Shown here: positions 48,719 through 59,408 of the stretch, piece after piece
Numbering within the stretch: position 1 is the stretch's first letter
Layout of the letters: each line of letters starts with the position of its first letter
Assembly: GCA_021234155.1 (NCBI GenBank)
Contig: JAJEKV010000020.1
Coordinates: 9,093,337 to 9,157,336, forward strand
From: Isoetes taiwanensis
Lineage: Eukaryota; Streptophyta; Lycopodiopsida; Isoetales; Isoetaceae
Reading direction: 5' to 3'
DNA: 64,000 nt
Notes under the pieces: generated by a model
What the model was told of the DNA's origin: nothing
Database searches by the model: none
The model's input: the letters and a program-made list of their open reading frames with translations, nothing else
Program-made: the position numbers and the translations under genes

Positions 48719-50660
48719 CTGTGGTGAAAGGGGGCATTATGCTTCTACTTGCTCGACACCTAAGGATAGCTCTATGAAAGGGGCAGAGGAGGAACAAGAA
48801 GTAGCAATTTTAGAGGTAGAGATAGGGGAAGGGGAAGAGGCAGCACCTATGAGACAAATGTGACGGAAGAAGTGAGCCTGGAGGAAGATACAACTGAAGA
48901 TGATGATGAAGAAAGAAATTCTGAAATTTTATTGTTTGCACAAAGGCTAATGATGATAATTTAAAAAAACCATAGCTTGCAATCCAAATCTATTGAAGCA
49001 GCAAAGGAAGCAAAGGAGGATACATCCAAGTTGGGAATGCATATTTGCAAAGCATAGAAGATGTAGGAGTATTAGACATCTTTGATTTAGATGGAAAAGC
49101 AATAAATCTACAAAATGTATTGTGTGTTCCCAATTTGGTGAGAAATCTAATATCAGTTTGTCAATTGGTAAACATGGGTTTCAAAGTAGTCTTTGAAAAA
49201 TTCGAATTTAAAGTATATGAAAGGAATAAAGTAATTTTTTTTGGAAAAATGTAATGGTGAATTTCGTTGGTATAAATACGGGCGTAAACATGGCAACTAT
49301 TCCAAATATCTCGACTTGTCATGAGAAACTTGGACACACTCATGTTAAGAATATTGAACATGTGATAAATCAGTGTCTGACACAAACTTCCGACATAAAG
49401 TTAAGTAATCATGTTTGAAAGGATGCATGCTTGGAAAACAATGTAGACTGCCATTTGCAAGATCAAGAGAAAGAGCAAAGGCAATTTTGGAGCTTGTGCA
49501 TACAGATCTTTGTGGGCCTTTGAATGTAACAGAAATTTCAAAAAAAAAAAATGTTTTATAATTTTCATTGATGATTATATCAGGAAAACAAGAGTTTATT
49601 GCCTAAAGACAAAAGACTTGGCATTTGAAGCATTCAAGGCATTTGTGGCTGAGATGGAGTGCTCTGCGAGACAAAGAATCAAATGTGTATGTTCTGATAG
49701 AGAAGCTGAGTACGCTTCATCAAATTTTAAAAAATATTGTATTCAAAGGAATTTAAAGGCAATTTACTTGTAGATACACACCACAACAGAATGGAATAGC
49801 AGAAAGAAAAAACAAGAGCATATTGAATATTGTTAAAGAGCTATATTAAAACATGCTGGCCTACCTAATTACCTTTGGGAGGAAGTAGTAAAGACTGCCG
49901 TAATGATTCAAATGTTTTGAGGGGAAAAAGTCCAGAAGAAATGTGGTCATGGAAAATCCTAGATCTTGGAAAATTACTTACATGCATATCCCAGAAGGGA
50001 CTAGACTCAAACTTGATGACAGATCCATTATCATCTATCTGATTGATTATGATGAACAATCAAAGGAGTACGGAGTATATGACCCTGCAAACAAAAAGAT
50101 CATAGTCAGCAGAGATGTCAAATTTGTGGAAAGGATGAGTGGCTCAAGTCACAAGGAAGAAGATACAAACAAAACTAACTTTGATGAAAAACTTAATAAG
50201 GCAACATATTTTGAGGATGATGACCAGACAGTTAAAGGGTATGAAGAATAAGAGAATAGTGATAATGGCCATGATACAAAAAATGAAGCTAAAAATAGAG
50301 ATAATACATCTATAATGCCAACTGTACTAGAGGCTAGAAAGAGAAAGACAAAGACTCAAAGACTGCGGGAAGAAGCATAAGTTGATACAGAAAAATATGG
50401 AAGATAAAATGATGGCAGAAGTAGCAGGTTGCATGCTTTAAAAGAAAAGTTTGGTGAAGCCTTAATGGTGCTTGAAACTGGAGTACGAGAGACTTTTGAA
50501 GAAGCAGTCACTAGCCTGGATGCCAATAAATGGAGGGAATCAATGAATGATGAGATGAACTCATTTAAAAGAACATCTACCTATGAGGTACTTCATATAC
50601 CAAAAGATAAAAGTATCGTGGGGAACAAATGTGTGTACATTCTTGCCTTAGTTTTCAGCT

Positions 50661-51019
50661 CCTGATGATGTTACTATGGACCCAAAAAGTTCAAATTTAC
50701 AATACCTCTACCTCTTCATATTTTTATCCCTCTGGTACTTTTCCATATTGTTGCTGCTTAAAAAAATTACAGCTTGAGCACCAAATGGTAATGTTTTTAC
50801 AATTAATGGTGTTGAATTTTGGCCTACCCTTGGGCTTTATGTCCTAAATGATTTGCCTTTTTTTAGCTGGCTTCAACTAGTGCACCAAGACAAATGGTGA
50901 GAGATTGAATTTCATCCGTCTTTCATAAATTCCAAATGTACAAATGTATTGAGAAACACAACAAATTGACATATATGATCATCTATGCAAGAATTTTGTG
51001 CAGGATTTGGCGCCAAGAA
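50661..51019. other. Sequence replacing the missing copia polymerase
   Basis: The reverse-transcriptase frame ends and unrelated AT-rich sequence follows. No gene or repeat recognised. Confidence 0.4.
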
Positions 51020-51120
51020 TATAATAGAATAGAATAGTTTTTTTAACGTCCACGGAGACCAATAGGTCATGGGACCCATACAATGGGCTAGTACAATCAT
51101 TACTACTAGGATTAAAAGCT
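51020..51120 (+). repeat. Dispersed repeat copy
   Basis: 'aatagaatagaatag', 'gtccacggagaccaatagg', 'catgggaccca' and 'actaggattaaaa' match the copies at 41255 and 47050. The 'gagaccaatagg..atggga' part equals the right flank of the LARD insertion. Confidence 0.65.
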
Positions 51121-51634
51121 CAGCTATCTATTGCAAAATGCTAAATTTTAATTCTCGCTAGCAGCACCTACGGTAATATGCAATATATTCAAAACCAAAC
51201 TTTCTTCGTAGAACAAATCTTAGGTGATATGTGACTTTGTATATTAGGGAACTAGTGGCTGGTAAGGCATGGAGCAGGTTTGGCTCAATATTCATCAACA
51301 TAAAGCTCCCTCTTTACCTTTTATATCGGAAAACAAAAAAGCTCTATAAGGAATCAAAATGAACTACATCCAATAGATAAGGAGGCATCCCTGCATTTAG
51401 GAAGCGTCAATAGAAACACCAAGATAGCTTCCTTTTCTAAGAATAGAAAGCCAAAATTGGTTGCATAAGTTTAGGATTCATGGAAAACTGATAAAATACT
51501 AATCTTTTGTTATGTATGTTATATCTTTACAACCTCACATCAAACTTAATTAAACATGTTAAACGTAAACGACTATAACTAGGACTTTGTACTATTCTTC
51601 TGCAAACTCGAGAGCATAGAATTGTTTCCACGCA
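51121..51634. other. Intergenic, nothing recognised
   Basis: AT-rich sequence without motifs. Confidence 0.4.
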
Positions 51635-52110
51635 AGTGAAACAGAAATATCGTCATGGTCATACCCAGTTTTGCAATTCATCTACAAAATGGTTTTTTAC
51701 TCAAAGGCATAGTGAACATATTGGCCATCATCTTGTTTGTTCTGAGATACTTCAAGTCAATTTTCCCTTCGGTGATTTTCTCCCTAGTGAAAAGGTATTG
51801 CACTTTTATGTGCTTGGCTTTTGAAAAATTAGTAGGACTCCTTGCAAGTGAATTGGCTGCCTGATTATCATTGAAAATAATGTGTTCAACTCTGTGAAGA
51901 TTCTTCTAAGCCATATGGCTTCTTTCACTGCAAATGCTAAAGCTATGTACTCTGATTCATAGCTAAAAGCAGCAGTTGATTTTTGTTTTCTGTTGGACCA
52001 TGACACTGCTTCCCCTTGCAGCATGAAATAGAATCCACTTTGGGATTTACGATGTGTGCGGTCTCCTCCATGATCTGCATCAGCATAACCTCCAAGTATA
52101 AGGGAATTAC
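51635..52110 (-). pseudogene. Copia RNase H fragment, opposite strand
   Basis: Minus strand, from 52110: 'YADADHGGDRTHRKSQSG', then 'WSNRKQKS', 'ESEYIALAFAVKEAIWL' and, after a frame change, 'LRTNKMMANMFT' with a stop. This is the Ty1/copia RNase H and the tail that follows it. It has typical D and E catalytic positions but ends in stops. It differs from the RNase H of the 53523-58851 element and lies in the opposite orientation, so it is a separate truncated insertion. Confidence 0.85.
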
Positions 52111-53517
52111 CTGCATCAGTGTTGTCAGGTAAGTACCACGCTCAATAAGGTCCTACCTTCACTTCTTTACTGCCCCTACAACATAGCATCTACAACCAGA
52201 TGGGCTCTTACGCATAGGCTGAATCTATGGGGATTCTAGCTAGAATCATCCTTACATTGTTTAGACCTCTACCCACCTTCCCCAAGCACAAAAGGTGCAA
52301 AATTGGACTACTACACAAGATCTATAAAACACCTAAGATCCATCTAACTAAAGAAGGCGGTTCCTAGTTATCAATAAATCTACCTAGCTCTCATACATGT
52401 TTCCTAGTTTGATACATTGTCCTGAGGCATCCATCCTTCCGGACTACTAGATCCTGATACTACTACTTAGATAAATGAAAATTTCAAATCGATTTAGGGT
52501 TGGACATGATACTAGGTTAGTCCAACTAGTTATGGCAGGTTTTAGTTGGCCAATCGATTTAAATCATGTGGCCCTCCAATTAGGAATTAAACAATTAATT
52601 AATTATGTTTAATTAGTTAGTTAATTTAACATATTTAATTTGCAATCCTAATTACTTATATCCTTACTAACTTTGTTAACATAGTTAATCAGTATGTATG
52701 TTAATCAATTACAGTTGACAAGTCATACAATATATGTATTAACAACATATAATGTGTTGAAATGTCATAGGTTGCATAATAGCGAACATAGTTATGGCAT
52801 TTGGTTTGCTTATAGTGTTGATAAGATTAATCTTGCCTTAATAAGTAGGGAAGTCTGGAATTTACATGTTTATTATGATGGGAAGGAATTCCATAGCTAA
52901 GAACAAGTTTATTGTCCTCGTAGTTACACAAAACTCTATAATGCTAAACTCTCGCTCACTCTTCATGAGTTACATGAGATAAAGCACTTAGTAAATGATT
53001 TATCCTAAATTAAACCATGAATTAAATATATGGATGTGGCTCGACGTGGGACCTAAACTAAGCTCATATGCATTGGAAGTGTCGTATGCACATAGCAATT
53101 CTGGCATCTTCTGATAGTGTTTGACTATTTAGAGCAACTTCTAGCATGTGTTGGAATTGCAACTTTTCCTAAAAGAACCTCCAATAGGCATTGGAGGTTC
53201 AATCTGTATATCTTAACAAGCTTCTACTGAAGTATTGACCCCAAATGAATAGCAAAGATGCCACATCTATCCATCTTCAAGTCTACGCTAGCACATTTCA
53301 GAAAGAAATGGGAACAAAAGTTGACACTTGTTTGTACTCTGCAAATTCCAAAGTTTGTTTCAAAGTTTATTGCGGATGCCTTGCAAAAACCTTGTAACTT
53401 TAAGACTCCTAACAGAGATTGTGTAGTAGGTATGAGGTCAGCATTGGTTTGAAACTTGGGCCTCCTTCATCAAATTCTATGTGGGTGGAGCCGAATGAGA
53501 ATGACTAGCCGAATTTT
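52111..53517. other. Intergenic, no supportable gene
   Basis: AT-rich sequence, probably decayed repeats. It contains the insertion target of the copia element at its right end. Confidence 0.45.
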
Positions 53518-53522
53518 GATTC
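53518..53522 (+). repeat. Target-site duplication of the copia element, GATTC
   Basis: Identical five bases at 58852-58856. Confidence 0.92.
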
Positions 53523-54085
53523 TGATGGAAATTCATCTAATAATTCTGCAAGCTCTAGCCTATGAGAAGCAGTGGCAGTAGGTTATGAGTCATATGGGCA
53601 TTCATGAGAAGCAGTGGCAGTGAATGCAAGTAAGAAGCACATAAATTGAAAAGGGGCGCTGCCTGCATTTGAGGCGCTCAGAATCCAATTTTAAAGCTGT
53701 ATTTCGCACTCAGCGCCCATATACTTTTCCGCCGTATAAAATACGCGTGGAAAATATACGTGTGGAAACCTAGTTAGGTTTCAATGGTTCAGAGTTTTTG
53801 ATACGCCTGTGGGATATTTGAAATCATAGAAGAGGCCTGGATTGGAAAGCTTATCCATTCCCTGAACCGCCGGATCTACAGATATATATGATTGCTTATG
53901 ACTGAGGATGATTATCCACAAGCAGGAGTGACGATTTGGGCTGGTTTATTTGTTGGTAATATGTTTGATATGGCATAAGGGATTAGTGACCATATTTTGG
54001 CTCCCTTATTGCTTCTAGACAAGTTGTAAATGATTAATCTTGCTAGACATTTAAATTGAGAATATAGTTTGCTCAAATACTAACA
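53523..54085 (+). repeat. Left LTR (563 bp) with TATA box
   Basis: Begins TGATGGAAATTC, ends AAATACTAACA. A TATAAAA at 53735-53741, in a GC-rich setting, is the likely core promoter for the element's transcript. The right LTR carries the same box at 58485. Confidence 0.93.
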
Positions 54086-54086
54086 G

Positions 54087-54099
54087 TGGTATCAGAGCC
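54087..54099 (+). promoter_or_regulatory. Copia primer-binding site
   Basis: TGGTATCAGAGCC, exact complement type of plant initiator tRNA-Met, one base after the LTR. Confidence 0.93.
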
Positions 54100-54106
54100 T
54101 GTCAAT

Positions 54107-55112
54107 ATGTCTAGCAGATTTGGCGCATCCTTATTAAACACTGTTGATGTTTATAAAGATGGTCCAGGTTTTCAAGTTTGGAAAGATGCTATAATACACA
54201 TATTAGAAGTGGAGGACCTTTGAGAGCTGGTGGATCCAGCAGGTGCTGTAGGTGCAGGAGTACTTACAAGAACAGCGTCATCAAGCTCAGTTGTTGGAGC
54301 TACAGGGCAGTCTGCAATAGGGACTGCAGCATCAGGAGATGCAGGAACAGGTGCTGGAGCATCTGGAGCTGGAGGCAAGTCTTTGCTGGCTAAGACAAGA
54401 GAAGCTCAAGGTATAATCACTTGTAAGGTGAGTCCCACTATACGCTTGAAACTGAGATCCTTAAGTCCTAGAGAAATGTGGAAGTTTTTGCTTAAACATT
54501 ATGAGGAGAAGACTTCATCTCAAATTGATCTCCTTGAAAATGAATTAAGGGGGTTAAAACTCAAGGAAGAAGAGGATATAACTGAATTTTTCAATAAATT
54601 TGATAATCTGATAGCCGACTTAAATGGGGCTGGAGTTGCCATTTCTGATAGAAGTCAGGTCCTACAAATATCCAGGGCCATTGGGGAAAATGAGACCTTG
54701 GCACTATTTATTAGGAACTCATGTAAGTCAAGAGAAGAGGAAGAAAACATATTAAGAACTGAATGGGAGCAGAAAAAGATATTAAGGCAAACTCAAACTG
54801 AAGAAACTCCAGAAATTCTTTTGGCTAAGAGAAAGGATAAAGTGGTATGTTACAATTGTCATGAGACAGGTCATTATAAGAATGAATGTCCAAAACTCAA
54901 AAAAGAGTTCAATTGCTATACATGTGGTGGCAGAGGGCATGCTGCTTCCAAATGCCCTACATCTAAAAATTATAGCAGATCTGCAAGAGGCAGAGGTGAT
55001 GCCAGATCTGGAAGAGGAGGTAGATGACGTGGTCATGAAAGAGCCTATGTGGCAAGAGAACAAGAAGACAAGGACAAAGCCATTGAAGAAGATGATGATG
55101 AGGTATATGTGC
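54107..55112 (+). pseudogene. Copia gag with two premature stops
   Basis: It starts at ATG 54107, the first ATG after the primer site. The frame reaches an in-frame TGA at 54221, after 38 codons, where relatives have Trp. It reopens through the capsid-like domain ('YEEKTSSQIDLLENELRGLK', near 54500) and two CCHC zinc knuckles ('CYNCHETGHYKNEC' and 'CYTCGGRGHAASKC', 54849-54955). It then meets a second TGA at 55025 in a Gly/Arg-rich stretch and loses frame near 55110. Gag packages the element's RNA in virus-like particles, and the knuckles bind nucleic acid. The product would be truncated. Confidence 0.9.
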
Positions 55113-58100
55113 TCTGACAATTCTGATCATTTGATAGTTGATAGTGGAGCTGAAAGATCAATAGTGCAAACTGTTGAATTCCTGAAAAATATAACAAATA
55201 CAAATTCAAGAAGGATTCAGGTTGAGAATGGAGCATTACAACATGTTCAAGGAAGAGGCTTATTACAGCTAACTGATTTAGCTGGAAACATTGTAAATAT
55301 TCAGAATGTTTTGTGTGTGCCTGGCATTATCAAGAACTTGATATCAATTAGTCAGTTGTGTGATTTGGGTTACAGAGTTACATTTGATGCTGATCAGTGT
55401 AATATCTTGATGAATAATGAAATCAAATTTTATGGAAAACGTGTGGGAAACTTGTATGGACTGGATAATGCTGTTGTACATGATTCTATTTATACAGTTC
55501 AAGAGGTTGGCATAGAAGTTTGGCATAATAGACTTGCACACACCAATTATAAAAAACTGGAATCTCTTCTTAAGCAAGGGCACATAAGATGTGAAAATAC
55601 AAACAAACTTGACTTGATTTGTGAAGGATATGCTTTGGGAAAGCTAAATCGATTACCATTCCATAAAAGGAAAAGTAGAGCACAACAGAAACTTGAGCTG
55701 ATACATTCAGATTTATGTGGTCCCTTAAATGTAGAAGTAGGACCAATAAGAGATATTTCATAACCTTCACAGATGATTAGAGCAGAATGTGCACCACATA
55801 CTGTCTAAACAGAAAATCTCAAGCTCTAAGTGCTTTCAAGCAGTATGTTGCAGAAAAGGAAAGAGAAACAGATTCAAAGTAAAATGTATCAGATCAGATA
55901 GAGGAGGAGAATACCTCTCAAATCAATTTAAAACATTCTGCATATCACATGGAATAAAGAGACAATTGACCTATAGACATTCACCACAACAGAATGGTGT
56001 CTCAGAAAGGAAAAATAGGATCTTGCTGGATGCAGTTAGATCAATGTTAAAGGAAAGTGTACTGCCTAACAATCTTTGGGAAGAAGCTTTACACACAGTT
56101 GTTGAAATACAAAACATGCTACCATCAGTAAGCTTGCAGGGAAATATTCCAAAATTGTTGTGGGAACCAGAAACTAAATTGAACTATGAAAAGTTTAAAG
56201 TATATGGGTGTATGGCCTATGTACATGTGCCAACTGAGTTAAGGAAGAAGTTAGATAACAAAGCAGAAAGAGGATTTCTAGTGGGATATGATAAAGAATC
56301 TAAGGGGTACAGAATTTACTTACCTGAATCCAAGCAGATAAGAATTAGTAGAGATGTGTTATTTAATGAGCAGGTATTGTATAAACACAAATTCAGAAAG
56401 GGGAATGAAATTCAAACTGATAAGCCTGAAGAAATTCCTAAGTTTGAATTTGAAGAAGAAGATTATGATGATTCAGAGAAACCAGATGAGAAAAATGAGC
56501 TGGAGAAATCTGCTTGTGAGGATACCCACGAATGAAGACAAACTAGTGCTGAACCTGTAAATGATTATCCTGAAAAAAGGAAAAGGAAAACACAGGCAGA
56601 AAAACTTATAGAATAGGCTGGACTTGGTAATCAAGCTTATGGAAGAAATGAAATGGGAAGAAGTAGAAGAGTTGAGGCTAAGACCATTGAGCATGAATAT
56701 ATTATCGCTATCTTGGAAGATGAAATAATACCTCAAAGCTATGCAGACGTCCAAGAAAGCATTGACAAGGATAAATGGACAGCAGCCATGAATGAAGAAC
56801 TCAACTCGTTTGAAGAAACTAAGACATATGAACTTGTGAAGTCAGATGGCAAGCAGAATATTATTGGCAGCAAATGGCTATTCAAAATTAAACTAAACCC
56901 AGATGGTACAAAAAAATACAAAGCTAGATTAGTAGCTCAAGGGTATACACAGAAAAAGGGGAGAGATTATGATGAGACATATTCACCTATAGTCAAATTG
57001 ACAAGCATCAGGATATTATTGGCCATGGCTAATGCTATGCAATTAGAAATACTTAATATGGATGTTAAAACAACATTTTTAAATGCAACTCTAGAAGAGG
57101 AAGCATTCTTAAAGCAACCTCCAGGGTATGAACAAGGCAAGAATATGATTTGGAAGCTAAACAAAGATGTGTATGGAATGGTATCTTTGCATGAATCAAT
57201 TTCTGCAAGAACAAGGATTTAACAAGCTGCACAATGATGTAATCTTTATAGATTTGAGCAGAATAAGGAATATTGCATTATAGCCCTCTATGTAGATGAC
57301 TGCATTATGGTGGCAACCTCATTGAATGTTCTAAAAAAATGCAAGGACATCCTAAAGTCTAGGTTTCAAATGACAGATTTGGGAGAGCTAAGAAAATTCT
57401 TAGGAATCGAGGTGGTCAGAAACAAACAAAAATGGCTCAAATTACATCAAAGTAAGCATATAGAGAATATGCTTAAGAGGTTTAACTTGGTTGAGGCCAA
57501 AACTGCAAAAATTCCCATGACTCCAGGACATAGATTGACTGACATTCAGCAATCTACGGATGAAGATATTATAAAAATGGAAAATATACCTTACAGAGCT
57601 TTGGTTGGATGTCTCCTCTATTTAGCTAATTGCACTCAACCAGATATTTCTTATGCTGTAAACATTCTGAGCAGAAGGAATCATGATGCCACTAGGGAAC
57701 ATTGGGAGGCGAAAAACGTACTCAAATATCTAAAGGGTACTCAAAACCAAGGAATATGTTATGATTCAACAGATCTTACAATCTCTTGCTATAGTGATGC
57801 AGATTGGGGAGGTGACCTATCTTCTAGAAGATCCACCTCATGTTATGCTATTTTTCTTGGTGGTGGTGTGATTACATGGAGGTGCAAGAAACAAGCAACA
57901 GTAGCAATGAGCTCTGCAGAAGCAGAATATGCTGCATCATCACTTGTTGCTAAAGAAATAATTTGGCTTAGAAGGTTGTTGCTTGAGCTAAATTGTGAAC
58001 AAGTAAGCCCTACAATAATATGGACGATAGTCAAAGTTGTATAGCCATAGTGAAGAACCCCAGACAAAGATGACAGACCAAGCACATAGAGCTAAGTATC

Positions 58101-58247
58101 CATTTTATAAGGGAATTAGCTGAAAAGAAAATTAATTCAAATGATGTATATGGATACTAACAAACAAATTGCGATATTTTACAAAGGCTCTTCCCAAAAC
58201 AAATTAAGGAATTAAAGGCCAAGTTAAAGATAGCAAAAGTACCGTGA
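55113..58247 (+). pseudogene. Copia pol (protease, integrase, reverse transcriptase, RNase H), broken
   Basis: Protease motif DSGA at 55140-55151. The GAG-pre-integrase and integrase N-terminus run to a frameshift near 55745. The integrase core carries 'HSDLCGP' (55705), 'DD' followed by a TAG at 55778, a frame change near 55865, 'RSDRGGEY' (55892) and 'HSPQQNGVSERKNR' (55980). Stops follow at 56533 (TGA) and 56614 (TAG). The reverse transcriptase has 'WTAAMNEEL' (56776), 'VAQGYTQ' (56932), 'MDVKTTFLNA' (57058) and YVDD at 57289-57300. A short deletion with frame loss sits just after 'VYG' (57175), removing the conserved LKQ segment, and another frameshift precedes YVDD. RNase H has 'YSDADWGGD' (57790) and 'SSAEAEYAA' (57910), then a frameshift near 58025 and a TGA near 58070. 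All domains are recognisable; the enzyme is dead. Confidence 0.92.
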
Positions 58248-58260
58248 CTTGCACTTATGA

Positions 58261-58272
58261 GTCAAGGAGGAG
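58261..58272 (+). promoter_or_regulatory. Copia polypurine tract
   Basis: The purine-rich run AAGGAGGAG directly precedes the right LTR. Confidence 0.85.
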
Positions 58273-58851
58273 TGATGGAAATTCATCTAATAATTCCGCA
58301 AGCTCTAGCCTATGAGAAGCAATGGGTGGGTTATGAGTCATATGAGCATTCATGAGAAGCAAATGCGAATGAATGCAAGTAAAAAAGCACATAAATTGAA
58401 AAGGGCGGCCGCCGCATTTGAGGCACTCGGGAATCCAATTTTAAAGTCGATTTGCACTTTCATATATACTTTTCTTTTCCGACGTATAAAAATACGCGTG
58501 GGAAAATATCTGGCTTGAAACCTAGTTAGGTTTTAATGGTTCGAGAAGTTTTTGATACGCTGTAGGATATTTGAAATCATAGAAGAGGCCTGGATTGGAA
58601 AGCCTATCCATTCCCTGAACCGCCGGATCTACAGATATATATGATTGCTTATGACTGAGGATGATTATCCACAAACAGGAGTGACGATTTGGGCTGGTTT
58701 ACTTTATGCTAGTATTTGTTGGTAATATGTTTGATATGGCATAAGGGATTAGTGACCATATTTTGGCTCCCTTATTGCTTCTAGACAAGTTGTAAATGAT
58801 TAATCTTGCTAGACATTTAAATTGAGAATATAGTTTGCTCAAATACTAACA
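58273..58851 (+). repeat. Right LTR (579 bp)
   Basis: Begins TGATGGAAATTC, ends AAATACTAACA. It differs from the left LTR by scattered changes, including an extra 'tactttatgctagtat' segment near 58699 and loss of a 'gcagtggcagt' duplication. Confidence 0.93.
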
Positions 58852-58856
58852 GATTC

Positions 58857-59408
58857 AAGAAACTCCAAAGTTTGGGACATATCATTCTTCTTGATTATTT
58901 TTGCCCACACTGCTGCAATGCAAGCTGCTCAGCGTACATCCATATGAGCTGTTATATACCTCTGCCAATGAATATAGTTTTGTTATTCTGTCTCAACTTT
59001 TATAAGGAACTTGTTCAATTGTGTTTTACTACTACATGCTACATGTGATTCACTTCATCTTTAATTGTGTTAGACTTGTCAACTATAGGAACCATAACAC
59101 GTATCTTTGGTCCAATATTCAATGTACCTCCTCCTGTATACTACAGTAGATTATGAATAAGGCAACGAAACCGTCTATTTATCAAACTGTCTATTTATCA
59201 CTTAATGCGAACATATTAGTTGATGAAGACAAATAAAATCAGTTATTTTACTGCATTTTAAAGGCACGTAGAAGCAGGATATTTATTACACATTACGCAG
59301 CTATACAATGGCTTTATTAAAGACCAAAAAATATGATGCAGCTCATATGCCAAATACCATAAACTTGGTATCCCATGTAACCCATAACTCCTTCGTGCGT
59401 GGGCAACA
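58857..59408. other. 3' flank of the rhodanese-like gene
   Basis: AT-rich sequence after the copia element. Its right part is the 3' untranslated and terminator region of the minus-strand gene. I cannot place the poly(A) site with confidence. Confidence 0.5.

Larger units (their letters stand above)
47240..50660 (+). pseudogene. Decayed copia-type gag-pol (second copy), truncated in reverse transcriptase
   Basis: Blocks in order: gag (47264-47542, with 'YEEKTSLHIDVLENELRRLK'), a CX2CX4HX4C zinc knuckle near 47735, then a second knuckle split by a 900 bp insertion and resumed at 48725. No DSGA protease motif is visible. A GAG-pre-integrase block ('LQNVLCVPNLVRNLISVCQL', near 49100-49250) comes next, followed by the integrase core ('FIDDY', 49560, and 'CSDREAEYASSNFKKYC', 49690). 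A post-integrase segment (49943-50251) and the reverse-transcriptase N-terminus (50480-50640, 'WRESMNDEMNSF') follow. Frames change between blocks and stops are common. The polymerase core and RNase H are missing, and no LTRs are seen. It is homologous to the element at 53523-58851 but clearly diverged. It belongs to the Ty1/copia order and is non-functional. Confidence 0.85.
53523..58851 (+). mobile_element. Ty1/copia retrotransposon, structurally complete, 5.33 kb
   Basis: LTRs of 563 and 579 bp begin TGATGG and end TAACA. The five bases GATTC flank both ends (53518-53522 and 58852-58856). A tRNA-Met primer-binding site follows the left LTR and a polypurine tract precedes the right one. Inside lie gag, protease, integrase, reverse transcriptase and RNase H in that order, which is the copia arrangement. 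The coding region has at least six premature stops, several frameshifts and a small deletion in the polymerase, so it cannot make a working polyprotein. The LTRs differ visibly by substitutions and indels, which fits an old insertion. Confidence 0.95.
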
